64,000 nt of DNA. Source: an uncultured Bacteroidales bacterium. GTDB taxonomy: Bacteria > Bacteroidota > Bacteroidia > Bacteroidales > UBA932. Below, one piece after another: positions 25,203-33,220 of this stretch (positions within the stretch are counted from its first letter, which is position 1; every line of letters starts with the position of its first letter). Below the pieces are notes generated by a model that saw only the letters and a program-made list of their open reading frames with translations, did no database searches and was not told the origin of the DNA. The stretch covers positions 1 through 64,000 of the forward strand of contig ONOH01000011.1 of assembly GCA_900319405.1 (NCBI GenBank), read 5' to 3'. Both the position numbers and the translations under genes were made by a program.

Positions 25203-26444
25203 ATGCGATTTATTGTTACATATCTTCTCGGGACGATGCTGATGTTGCTGCCTTTGCAGGGGCAGGTTCTGACCGGAATCGACGTGCTGGAGCGCGGCGG
25301 ATTCGAGCCGCTGAAAGGGAAGCGCGTGGGATTGGTCACCAACCCCAGCGGTGTGAACCGGAACCTCCGTTCCACCATCGATATCCTTTTCGAGGCGCCG
25401 GAAGTGAATCTGGTCGCCCTGTACGGACCCGAGCACGGCGTCCGGGGGGACGCCTATGCCGGAGACCACGTGGAAAGCGGCAAGGACCCCAGGACCGGCC
25501 TTCCTGTCCATTCCCTCTACGGGAGCACCCGGGAGCCTACGCAGGAGATGCTCAAGGGAATAGACATCATGGTGTACGACATTCAAGATGTGGGCGTGCG
25601 CTGCTACACCTTCATCTCCACCCTGGGCCTGGTGATGCGCGCCTGTGCCCGGGCCGATGTGGAGGTCCTCGTCCTGGACCGTCCCAACCCCCTTGGCGGC
25701 TACAAGGTGGAAGGCCCGCTGGTGGAGGACGGCTATTATTCCTTCGTGAGCCAGTTCCACATTCCCTTTGTCTATGGCCTCACGGTGGGAGAGCTGGCCG
25801 GGCTGATCAATGAGGAAGGCCTGAACAAAGGCCAGAAGGGAGACCAGAAGCACCTCAAATGCCGGCTGAGTGTGATACCTATGCGGGGCTGGCAGCGTTG
25901 GATGAAATTCCGCGACACCGGGCTGCCCTGGATTCTTCCTTCCCCCAACATCCCGTCTATGGAAAGTGCCCTGTGCTATGCCAGTTCGGGCATTTGCGGA
26001 GAATACGGCTACCTGAATACCGGCGTGGGTTATACCATCCCTTTCCAGACCTTCGCTGCAGAATGGATCAATGCCGATGCCCTCAAGGACCGCCTGGACA
26101 GCTATGCCCTTCCCGGAGTGGCTTTCCGCACCATCCATTATAAACCCATTTCCGGCTCCCTGCAGGGGAAGCTCGTCCACGGCGTGCAGTTCTTTTTTAC
26201 CGACTTTGAATCGGCCCCGGTTTCCCTTCTTCAGTTCTACGTGATGCAAGCGGTGCAGGAACTCTGGCCCTCGCGCAATCCCTATCCGCTCAAGAAGACG
26301 CGGATGCTGGACATCGTCTGTGGTACGGATTATGTAAGGACTACTTTTGGAAAGCGACTGAAAGCGGCCGACATCGTTGATTACTGGAACAAGGATACCG
26401 AAGATTTCAAAGCGCTTTCCAAACACTATTACTTATACCGTTAA
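25203..26444 (+). CDS. namZ: DUF1343/NamZ-type exo-N-acetylmuramidase
   Basis: 413 residues from ATG 25203, with signal peptide MRFIVTYLLGTMLMLLPLQG, so periplasmic or secreted. DUF1343 hallmarks: GKRVGLVTNPSGV, LYGPEHGVRGDAYAG, YDIQDVGVRCYTFIST, VLDRPNPLGG and the C-terminal GVQFFFTDF. Characterised NamZ proteins cleave terminal MurNAc from peptidoglycan fragments. Full length. It comes 53 bp after murI and suggests a muropeptide-salvage function for this cluster, which is inference. Confidence 0.88.
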   Translation: MRFIVTYLLGTMLMLLPLQGQVLTGIDVLERGGFEPLKGKRVGLVTNPSGVNRNLRSTIDILFEAPEVNLVALYGPEHGVRGDAYAGDHVESGKDPRTGLPVHSLYGSTREPTQEMLKGIDIMVYDIQDVGVRCYTFISTLGLVMRACARADVEVLVLDRPNPLGGYKVEGPLVEDGYYSFVSQFHIPFVYGLTVGELAGLINEEGLNKGQKGDQKHLKCRLSVIPMRGWQRWMKFRDTGLPWILPSPNIPSMESALCYASSGICGEYGYLNTGVGYTIPFQTFAAEWINADALKDRLDSYALPGVAFRTIHYKPISGSLQGKLVHGVQFFFTDFESAPVSLLQFYVMQAVQELWPSRNPYPLKKTRMLDIVCGTDYVRTTFGKRLKAADIVDYWNKDTEDFKALSKHYYLYR

Positions 26445-26463
26445 CCCTAAAAACGAAGATGCT

Positions 26464-27909
26464 ATGAGACGTTTAACCACCATTGCCACCTCCCTGACGC
26501 TGGCTTTTGCCCTGCTCACGGCACCTGATATGCTGGCCCAGTCCCGTTCTACGGGCGGCAGCACCACCACCCGGTCCAATTCCGGTTCCACTACCCGTTC
26601 TTCCGGGACTACTACCCGTTCTTCCGGAACCACCACCCGTTCCTCCACCACGACAACGGTGACCCATACTACCGGTACGCCTGTTCGCACGTCGGCCCAG
26701 CAGGACCGCCGTTCCACCACTTCTGCCAGCCGTTCTTCCGGCAGCAGCCAGCAGCAGACCACCCGCTCCTCCTCTTCCGGCAGCAGCGTCACCCGCTCTA
26801 CCGGCAGCAGCACGAGCGGTGCCGGTACCAGCCGTTCTTCCGCTACCACCACCCGCTCCTCGTCTTCCGGCAGCTCCCCGGCCGCGCAGAGCGCTTCCTC
26901 CTCCGGCACTACGGTAAGGTCTTCCGGCCAGTCCCGCAGCGGCCAGAGCACCAGCCAGCCTGCCCAGTCCGGTGCTTCGGTGTCTTCCTCCGGCATTTCC
27001 CGTACGGCGGCCTCCGGCGGTACCCCGGTCAGCGGCACCACCGTCCGCTCTTCCAACGTGAGCCGCTCCGGACTCACCTCCAACGCTTCGTCCAGTGAAA
27101 GCAGGGCCGTCCAGCCCACTTACCGGGACGATGGCTACAACTACCGTTACAGCGACGATATGCGCGTGGACGATCGGCACAATATGTACCGCATCCCTCC
27201 GCGTCACCGCGACCCTATGCCCTGGGACCGTCCTGGCTATTTCTGGGGCGACCACCCGCACTATTACGGATACCGCATCCACACTCCTCCGCCCAGTTGG
27301 CGCCGTTTCACACACTGGGGCATCGACTATTACTATTACAACGGTATCTACTACCGTCCTTTCGGCGGGGTGTATGTCGTCTGCCGTCCTCCGTTCGGCA
27401 CTACGCTGGAGGCGGCCATCAACCGGGCCATTTTCCGGGCGGTCACCTTCGCCTACTACTGCGATACCTATCGCACCTATAGCCGTACCTTCGACTACTA
27501 CAGCGTAATTGCCCGGCAGAACCTCATCATCGCCCAGCAGAACGCCCGCCTCATCGCGCGTAATACCAGTTATGCCCTCAACGCCAACCGTGCACTTTCC
27601 GCCTATGAGCTGGCCGAGAAACTGGGCCTTGTCCAGAGCTATGCCTACGCCAATTCCGAGTACTTCTACCAGGACGGCGTGTTTTACAGCGTCTCCGCTT
27701 CGGGGGTCTATTCCACCATCGTGCCGCCCGCCGGCGCCCTGGTCTCCTCCCTGCCGGACGACTACGAAATCATCGTGATGAACGGGGTAGAATACTATCT
27801 GGTGGACAACACTGTCTATCGCACCACCCTCTTCGAAGGCGTTCCCTACCTGGAGGTTCTGGGCCAGATGTACGGTTCCCTGTACAGCCAGTACAACGTC
27901 TATCGTTAA
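26464..27909 (+). CDS. DUF6515-like exported protein with Ser/Thr/Arg-rich region
   Basis: 481 residues from ATG 26464, with a signal peptide ending near MLAQS. Residues ~25-215 are low complexity (Ser, Thr, Arg, Gly; TTRSSGT-type repeats). The C-terminal half has HWGIDYYYYNGIYYRPFGG and VVCRPPFGT, typical of the DUF6515 YYYxxGxYY..PPxG module, then a Tyr-rich region ending YSQYNVYR. Probably an envelope structural protein. Function unknown. An exceptionally strong terminator follows. Confidence 0.65.
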   Translation: MRRLTTIATSLTLAFALLTAPDMLAQSRSTGGSTTTRSNSGSTTRSSGTTTRSSGTTTRSSTTTTVTHTTGTPVRTSAQQDRRSTTSASRSSGSSQQQTTRSSSSGSSVTRSTGSSTSGAGTSRSSATTTRSSSSGSSPAAQSASSSGTTVRSSGQSRSGQSTSQPAQSGASVSSSGISRTAASGGTPVSGTTVRSSNVSRSGLTSNASSSESRAVQPTYRDDGYNYRYSDDMRVDDRHNMYRIPPRHRDPMPWDRPGYFWGDHPHYYGYRIHTPPPSWRRFTHWGIDYYYYNGIYYRPFGGVYVVCRPPFGTTLEAAINRAIFRAVTFAYYCDTYRTYSRTFDYYSVIARQNLIIAQQNARLIARNTSYALNANRALSAYELAEKLGLVQSYAYANSEYFYQDGVFYSVSASGVYSTIVPPAGALVSSLPDDYEIIVMNGVEYYLVDNTVYRTTLFEGVPYLEVLGQMYGSLYSQYNVYR

Positions 27910-27915
27910 TGGATG

Positions 27916-27963
27916 AAATCTGTTTTGAAATAACGGGTCTGATTATTTCAAAACAGATTTTTT
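27916..27963 (+). terminator. Strong terminator with 18-bp perfect stem
   Basis: Arm 27916-27933 pairs perfectly with 27943-27960 around a 9-nt loop, then T-rich sequence follows. The stem is A/T-rich. 18 nt including most of the second arm recur at 40660-40677. Confidence 0.85.
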
Positions 27964-28005
27964 CATGGAAAGAGCAGAAAGTGCCGATAGCTCCTCTTTT
28001 TTTGC

Positions 28006-28013
28006 TACCTTTG
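28006..28013 (+). promoter_or_regulatory. TAnnTTTG box just before prfB
   Basis: TACCTTTG ends 5 nt before ATG 28019. Transcription would start at about the first base of the coding region, implying a leaderless prfB mRNA. Confidence 0.55.
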
Positions 28014-28018
28014 CATCC

Positions 28019-29161
28019 ATGATTACACTGGAACAGATAAAGGAATTGCAGGAGCGGGTGAAAGGCCTGGAAAGCTGCTTGGACATAGCCGCCAAGCGGA
28101 AGGAAGTGGCAGCCAAAACGCAGGAAACCCTTGCGCCGGACTTTTGGGGAGAACCCAAGGCCGCGGAGGCTTTCCTCAAGAAACTCGCAAGCGTAAAGTC
28201 CTGGGTAACGGATTTCGATAAAGCCCAAGGCCAGGCCGATGATCTGGAAGTCCTTTACGACTTTGCCCGCGAAAGCCTCTCCGGTCACGAGGAAGAGGCT
28301 ATGGAAACGGCTGAAACCCAGGAGCTTGAGGAAGCCTTTGGGCAGGCCCTGGAGGCTGTAGAGGCCCTGGAACTTCGCAATATGCTGGGCGGGGAAGGAG
28401 ACAACCTGGGCGCCGTGCTCACCATCAATTCCGGCGCCGGTGGCACCGAGGCCAACGACTGGAGTTCCATGCTCATGCGCATGTATCTCCGCTGGGGAGA
28501 ACGCAACGGCTACAAGATGACGGTCACCTCCCTCCTCGAGGGCGAAGAAGCCGGCATCAAAAGCACCACCATCGAAGTGGAAGGAGATTACGCCTACGGC
28601 TACCTGAAGGCGGAAAACGGTGTGCATCGGCTGGTACGCATCTCTCCCTTCAATGCCCAGGGAAAGCGCCAGACCACCTTTTCCAGCGTATTCGTGTATC
28701 CGCTGGTAGACGACAGCATCAACATCGAGATCAACCCCTCAGACCTGGAGTGGGATACCTTCCGCAGCGGCGGCCACGGTGGCCAGAATGTGAATAAAGT
28801 GGAAACCGGTGTCCGCGTGCGGCATCTCCCCTCCGGCATCACCGTCGAGAACACGGAAACCCGCAGCCAGCAGGACAATCGGCAGCGGGCCCTCCTTATC
28901 CTCAAATCCCGTTTGTACGACATCGAGCTTCGCAAACGGCAGGAAAAGCAGGCAGAGCTGGAAGGTCAGAAAAAGCGCATCGAGTGGGGTTCCCAAATCC
29001 GCAACTACGTGCTGCATCCCTACAAACTGGTAAAAGACCTTCGCACGGGCGTCAGCACGGCCGACACCCAGGGCGTCCTGGACGGAGACCTCAATGCCTT
29101 CATGAAAGCCTACCTCATGGGCACCGGCACCGCCGTCACAGACCCGGAAGACCTGGATTAA
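28019..29161 (+). CDS. prfB: Peptide chain release factor 2
   Basis: 380 residues from ATG 28019. Recognises UGA/UAA stops. The GGQ peptidyl-hydrolysis motif is in GGHGGQNVNKVETGVR, and the family block INSGAGGTEANDWSSMLMRM is present. An upstream ATG (27965) would add 18 residues unlike the family and would overlap the promoter box, so I reject it. The UGA-containing programmed frameshift seen near codon 25 in many bacteria is absent; the frame is continuous. The last bases overlap the convergent fucosidase stop. Confidence 0.95.
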   Translation: MITLEQIKELQERVKGLESCLDIAAKRKEVAAKTQETLAPDFWGEPKAAEAFLKKLASVKSWVTDFDKAQGQADDLEVLYDFARESLSGHEEEAMETAETQELEEAFGQALEAVEALELRNMLGGEGDNLGAVLTINSGAGGTEANDWSSMLMRMYLRWGERNGYKMTVTSLLEGEEAGIKSTTIEVEGDYAYGYLKAENGVHRLVRISPFNAQGKRQTTFSSVFVYPLVDDSINIEINPSDLEWDTFRSGGHGGQNVNKVETGVRVRHLPSGITVENTETRSQQDNRQRALLILKSRLYDIELRKRQEKQAELEGQKKRIEWGSQIRNYVLHPYKLVKDLRTGVSTADTQGVLDGDLNAFMKAYLMGTGTAVTDPEDLD

Positions 29162-30549
29162 GGTTTAGGGGCATATACGCCCACTTCGGCAATAGCGAGA
29201 AGGCCTTCGAAGGAAGTGAAGCGCACTCGGACGGATTCCGCTGTCGTGGCCGGGAAGCGACAGAGGTGAACTTTCCCGGAGCCGGAAGCCTGCTCAAAAA
29301 CGGCCTTCCAGGCCCCTTCCTGTAGCACTTCCACCGTAAAACCCTTCAGTTTGCACTCTCCTCCTGTGGTGATTACCACCATGGAAACGGGCGTGGCTAC
29401 ATCTAAATCGACCCGCCACCAGGGCGCTTTTACGACCGGGCTGGACTCCCAGCAGGTGCCGAAATTGTCGTCATTTGCCAGGTCCATCAGGAGGCAGTCT
29501 TCCGACCATGATGAGTCGCACGGCCGGCCTATGGCAAGATTGATGTCCGTGACGGGGGCGGGGGACTGCGGCACATCTACAAGGTGCCCGGTATTTTCCC
29601 AGATTTCCCCGATGCGCCGGAAAGCGGCTACGGCATTGGAGTCTATGAGGCCGTCCCGGTTGGGCGCGGCGTTGAGGATGTAGGTGCAGTAAGCGTTGTT
29701 GTAGGGGATGATGTTGTCCCGCACAATGGCATCCACGTCTTTGAGCTGGTCTGTAGGGAAGGATTCCTTCCAGAACCAGGTGCGCTGCAGCGGATAGCAG
29801 GCCATGGCCGGGAGGCGGTTGGTGCTGGCCGATATCCGCTCCCCGGCGCCCTGCTCGTAGCAGCGGATGTCGGAGTAGAAAAGGGCCTCCTGCGGGTATT
29901 TGGAGCCGTTGAGGTCCATGACCAGGCAGTTGGGCTGCAGGCTCTTGACGTAATGATAGATTTCCGGGAAGGAGACATCTTCATAGGAAATGCGGCCCCA
30001 GGGCGCGTCCCAGCCGTCGAACATGATGGTGTTCACCGGCCCGTATCCGGTAAGGAGTTCCCTGAGCTGAGCCTTGATGAATGCCGTCTTTTCCGCGGTG
30101 AAGGGCAGCGTATGGCGAATGCGGTGATGGGTGTCCAGAATGGAGAAATGGAACATCACTTGCATGCCGGCCTCCTGCAGGGCCTCCGTGAGCTCTTTGA
30201 GAACGTCCCTTCCCAGCGGGCTGTGCATTACGCTGTAGTCTGTGGTGGCGGTATTCCACATACAGAAGCCGGCGTGGTGTTTCACGCTCACGCAGATAAA
30301 CCGGGCACCGGCGCTGCGGGCCGTTTCCACCCACTGGCGGGTGTCCAGCTTTACGGGGTTGAACACTTCCGGGCTCAGGTCCGGGTCTGTCCAGTCGGCC
30401 TCCTGGTAGGTGGGAAGGCCAAAGTGGATGAACATACCCAGGCGCAGATCCACGAATTCCTGCTGCAGCTGGTGCAAACTTTTAGGCTGGGCCGAAAGCG
30501 CCATGCAAAGGCTTCCGAGCAATAGGGCAAGGGACAGAAACTTCTTCAT
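29158..30549 (-). CDS. GH29 alpha-L-fucosidase with C-terminal F5/8-type domain
   Basis: 463 residues with signal peptide MKKFLSLALLLGSLCMALSA. The GH29 barrel has LRLGMFIHFGLPTY, VSVKHHAGFCMWNT and NTIMFDGWDAPWG (putative nucleophile Asp). The C-terminal ~140 residues (INLAIGRPCDSSW, FGTCWESS, WRVDLDVATPVSMVVI) form a discoidin-like carbohydrate-binding domain. It releases fucose from host or plant glycans in the periplasm or at the surface. It converges on prfB with overlapping stops and has a promoter box 4 nt from its start codon. Confidence 0.9.
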   Translation of the reverse strand: MKKFLSLALLLGSLCMALSAQPKSLHQLQQEFVDLRLGMFIHFGLPTYQEADWTDPDLSPEVFNPVKLDTRQWVETARSAGARFICVSVKHHAGFCMWNTATTDYSVMHSPLGRDVLKELTEALQEAGMQVMFHFSILDTHHRIRHTLPFTAEKTAFIKAQLRELLTGYGPVNTIMFDGWDAPWGRISYEDVSFPEIYHYVKSLQPNCLVMDLNGSKYPQEALFYSDIRCYEQGAGERISASTNRLPAMACYPLQRTWFWKESFPTDQLKDVDAIVRDNIIPYNNAYCTYILNAAPNRDGLIDSNAVAAFRRIGEIWENTGHLVDVPQSPAPVTDINLAIGRPCDSSWSEDCLLMDLANDDNFGTCWESSPVVKAPWWRVDLDVATPVSMVVITTGGECKLKGFTVEVLQEGAWKAVFEQASGSGKVHLCRFPATTAESVRVRFTSFEGLLAIAEVGVYAPKP

Positions 30550-30553
30550 AGCA

Positions 30554-30561
30554 CAAAGTTA
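30554..30561 (-). promoter_or_regulatory. TAnnTTTG box for fucosidase gene
   Basis: TAACTTTG on the minus strand, 4 nt from the ATG, another candidate leaderless start. Confidence 0.5.
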
Positions 30562-30622
30562 CAAGAAATAAACCGCTCCCGCAAGCTTCGGGTAGTGGTC
30601 CAAAAAATTACCGACTACCGTC

Positions 30623-31102
30623 AAAATCGGCCTTATTTGCGGGCTCAAAAAAGGACGGGCCCAGCTTTTGCTCCAAAAGGTGGAAGGAACGCAGAATTAC
30701 CGAATTCCATGCCATTATGTGTGGTCCGGTGAGCATTTGGACCAAAGGGTTTCTGGCCACAGGATGGAGGATGACGGAGACCTGGTTTTTATGAAGGTAT
30801 CTTTAAACGAGGCCTGTTCGCAGACTTCGGCCATGGACTGGATTCCACTGGAAAAAGTAAGAGAATTGTCTATTTGCAGGGACGAGTCTCTCCATATATC
30901 TCAACATATCTTTCGCTTTTTCCTGGAATTTTGTCCCGTTGAGGGAGAATCCGGTCTTCGGAAAAGGGTGACGGAAATGCTGGAGACGGTTAAAATTGAC
31001 ATTGCGAAGAAAGCATATATTGATGAGCTTCGGTGTTTTCTGGAAGGCGACGGCCGCCTGGGCCATGTGGCAGGGCAGCCCAATCCGGAACTAGTAAAAT
31101 AA
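30623..31102 (+). pseudogene. N-terminally truncated copy of unknown family (see 45796)
   Basis: Homology to the 279-residue protein at 45796-46635 starts near KKGRAQLLLQ and runs through RIPCHYVW, MEDDGDLV, VSLNEA, DESLHISQHIFRFFLEFCP, VEGESG and QPNPELVK. The first ~65 and last ~70 residues are missing, and there is no ATG before the match (a TTG at 30668 is the earliest candidate). I treat it as a broken gene, although a short functional version cannot be excluded. Function of the family unknown. Confidence 0.6.
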
Positions 31103-31103
31103 G

Positions 31104-31179
31104 GGCTAACCGCAAAATCTGGTTGGAACGCTCTATTTCAATGCCTTAGAAAAAAGGCTATCCGCAAACACTGGTTGGA
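31104..31179. repeat. Pair of 24-nt direct repeats, 52-bp period
   Basis: 31104-31127 and 31156-31179 share 21 of 24 bases (core CCGCAAA then CTGGTTGGA). Only two copies are seen, directly after the truncated gene. Confidence 0.6.
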
Positions 31180-31287
31180 CTCCTACATGTTTTCGTTCTT
31201 TGCGAGGATATAGAGCAGGATTGGGCATAGTGACGAGATATGCCCACTTCCCGTCATACAAATCTGTGTAAAATGAGTGATATTTTG

Positions 31288-31325
31288 ATTTGTATTTATT
31301 TTTGCATTATATTTGCAATACAAAT
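31288..31325 (+). promoter_or_regulatory. Promoter and likely operator of RelB/PIN operon
   Basis: TATATTTG at 31308-31315 is the -7 box, 27 nt before ATG 31343. It is bracketed by a perfect inverted repeat, ATTTGTATT (31288-31296) and AATACAAAT (31317-31325), with an inner TTGCA/TGCAA pair. This fits autorepression by the antitoxin. Confidence 0.6.
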
Positions 31326-31342
31326 TGAAACATTTTAGCTTT

Positions 31343-31630
31343 ATGACCTCAATGACCATACGAGTGGACGAACAGCTTAAGCAGAGCTTTGATATCCTTT
31401 GCGACGAATTCGGACTTAGCAACAGCGCTGCCTTGAACCTGTTTATGAAGGCGGTTGTCCGTGAACGGAAGATTCCCTTTGAAATAAAAGCGGAATCGGA
31501 GTCGGATATCCGTAAACAAGGCTGGGATGCGTTTTTGCGCATGCGTGAGAGCGCCCAGAACGCGGGTATTGGAGATATGACCCTGGAGGAGATTAACGAG
31601 GAAATCGCGGCGGTTAGGGATGGCAAGTAA
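31343..31630 (+). CDS. RelB/DinJ-family antitoxin
   Basis: 95 residues. N-terminal ribbon-helix-helix MTIRVDEQLKQSFDILCDEF followed by GLSNSAALNLFMKAVVRE, the RelB/DinJ pattern. The acidic C terminus should wrap the toxin. It overlaps the PIN gene by 11 bp, so the two are co-translated. The palindromic promoter region upstream supports autoregulation. Confidence 0.88.
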   Translation: MTSMTIRVDEQLKQSFDILCDEFGLSNSAALNLFMKAVVRERKIPFEIKAESESDIRKQGWDAFLRMRESAQNAGIGDMTLEEINEEIAAVRDGK

Positions 31631-32066
31631 AGTTTTCGCGGTAATCGATACTAACGTTATCGTATCGGCCTTGATTACGAAGAAAGCAGAGTCTTATCCT
31701 CTCTCCGTTATGGCAAACGTCTATTCCGGAGTAATCATCCCCGTATTCAATGATGAAATCGTTGGCGAGTACCGTGAGGTTCTATCAAGGGATAAGTTTC
31801 ATTTGAATCCAAAGGATGTTGATCAGGCTCTCAAAACGATAACCTGTTATGGGCTTTGCCTAGACAGGACCAAGGTGACAGACGAGGAATTTCCGGACCC
31901 CAAGGATACAGTTTTCTATGAAGTCAAGATGAGTAAGGAAGATGCTTATTTGGTGACGGGTAATATCAAACACTTCCCTAACAAGCCGTTTGTGGTTACG
32001 CCAAAGGAAATGATTGATATTCTTTCTGCAAAGGAAAAGAAGAAGCCCATAAAATTCGCTCCCTAG
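31620..32066 (+). CDS. PIN-domain toxin
   Basis: 148 residues. Putative toxin component of the PIN_3 type: VFAVIDTNVIVSALI (first catalytic Asp), NDEIVGEYREVL and a C-terminal DPKDTVFYEV plus DAYLVTGNIKHFP (later acidic residues). Expected to be a Mg-dependent RNase. Paired with a RelB-type antitoxin rather than a VapB, a combination that does occur in Bacteroidota. All acidic positions look intact. Confidence 0.87.
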   Translation: MASKVFAVIDTNVIVSALITKKAESYPLSVMANVYSGVIIPVFNDEIVGEYREVLSRDKFHLNPKDVDQALKTITCYGLCLDRTKVTDEEFPDPKDTVFYEVKMSKEDAYLVTGNIKHFPNKPFVVTPKEMIDILSAKEKKKPIKFAP

Positions 32067-32194
32067 GCCTAAACCACTACGGCCGGGTGTTGGCAGATGG
32101 ATTGAATCCTTTTGAACTTTGGTGGTTTTATGGAATTGTGATCAAAGGTTCCCCCAGCGCTTCTGATAGTTTTGCAAGGGAGGAGAGTGTATAG

Positions 32195-32605
32195 TTGGGG
32201 AATCCTCTGGTCCAACGTGTTATTTGCGTTTCATTACATCCAATCCGTTTTAGCATGGGAGCACCCGTTGCCGATTATACTTGTTTCTCTGATGGCACAA
32301 CGCCGACAGGCTATATCTGGACCAGTGGGAAAGAGCGGACAAAACGCTATTCCATTACAACGGGAGCAAGCTATGCTGCCACGCCCTTTCTTTCCGTTTA
32401 TGCAGGTGTTGGATATGGCTTAAGATCGCTTTTTTGGGAGGACAGTTCAGGGAAATGGGCTATGGTCGTAGACCAATCGGCAAAAGGGCTGGCTTTAGAT
32501 GCGGGGATTATGCTAACTTACAGACATTTTTCTTTCATGACCGGAATATCCGCTATAAGTTTTAAAACCCTTTCCGCCGAAGTGGGAATAGGCTTCTTTT
32601 TTTGA
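32195..32605 (+). pseudogene. C-terminal fragment of outer-membrane beta-barrel gene
   Basis: Reads YSITTGASYAATPFLSVYAG, VGYGLRSLFWEDSSGKW, GLALDAGIMLTYRHFSFMTG and ends AEVGIGFFF, with alternating strands and a terminal aromatic typical of a barrel end. No signal peptide or acceptable start exists, and a stop lies directly upstream. Related tails are at 58582-58734 and, very short, 44028-44049. Confidence 0.6.
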
Positions 32606-32612
32606 AGGACCC

Positions 32613-33167
32613 CTACACCACCCGGATGCCCTGGGCTTTCATGGCCTTCAGGGCATCTTTGTGCCCCTGGGGGTCTACGTAGGCGAGACAGTCTTTGAGG
32701 ACGGTTACTTTGAAACCGGCGGCGGCAAGGTCTTGGGCCGTATTTCGCACGCAGTATTCCGTGGCAATGCCACAAATGAGCACTTTGTCGTTTTCCAGCA
32801 GGCGGAGCACTTCCTCCAGGCTTTGGCCGGCGCGGTTGAGCCCCTCGAAACCGCTGTACTGCTCCGTGGCCGGGTCTTCGCCCTTGTAGAAGCACAGGTC
32901 TTCCTCCACGTAAGGGAGGAAAGCCTCATGAATATCGGCCCCGTGGGTGCCCTGAACGCAGTGCGGCGGCCAGGGACCGCCCTGCTCCGCGAAAGAGCTA
33001 TGGCAAGCGGGATGATGGTCCCGGATAAAGAGGATGGGGTAGGGACGTTTCTGCTCAATGAAGGCAAGGGTGGCCGATACGGCCATTTCCGCCTCCTGGC
33101 AGGCCAGGGAGCCGTCTATAAAGTCATAGAGCATGTCTACGACAATGAGCGCGCGATTTTCTTTCAT
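32613..33167 (-). CDS. pncA: Nicotinamidase (isochorismatase family)
   Basis: 184 residues. Converts nicotinamide to nicotinate. Catalytic triad Asp 11 (IVVDMLYDF), Lys 95 (CFYKGEDP) and Cys 139 (IATEYCV), with metal ligands in RDHHPACHSSF and GPWPPHCVQGTHG. Divergent from pncB, the next enzyme in the same salvage route. The two -7 boxes are 11 bp apart. Leader of ~5 nt or none. Confidence 0.93.
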   Translation of the reverse strand: MKENRALIVVDMLYDFIDGSLACQEAEMAVSATLAFIEQKRPYPILFIRDHHPACHSSFAEQGGPWPPHCVQGTHGADIHEAFLPYVEEDLCFYKGEDPATEQYSGFEGLNRAGQSLEEVLRLLENDKVLICGIATEYCVRNTAQDLAAAGFKVTVLKDCLAYVDPQGHKDALKAMKAQGIRVV

Positions 33168-33172
33168 ACCTG

Positions 33173-33180
33173 CAAATATA
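33173..33180 (-). promoter_or_regulatory. TAnnTTTG box for pncA
   Basis: TATATTTG on the minus strand, 5 nt from the pncA ATG. Confidence 0.6.
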
Positions 33181-33191
33181 ACAAAAATCGC

Positions 33192-33199
33192 TATATTTG
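33192..33199 (+). promoter_or_regulatory. TAnnTTTG box for pncB
   Basis: TATATTTG, 21 nt before ATG 33221. With the pncA box it forms an inverted repeat with an 11-bp spacer. Confidence 0.6.
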
Positions 33200-33220
33200 T
33201 GAGGATATACCTGAGCCATC

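Noticed and set aside
26570..27090. Tandem DNA repeat or array
   Set aside because: Low-complexity Ser/Thr/Arg coding region of the DUF6515-like gene, without a fixed repeat length.
27965..28018. Upstream ATG for prfB
   Set aside because: Adds 18 non-conserved residues and overlaps the TAnnTTTG box and the terminator end.
28019..28200. Programmed frameshift in prfB
   Set aside because: No in-frame TGA or CTTTGA-type slippery site is present; the frame is continuous through the conserved N terminus.
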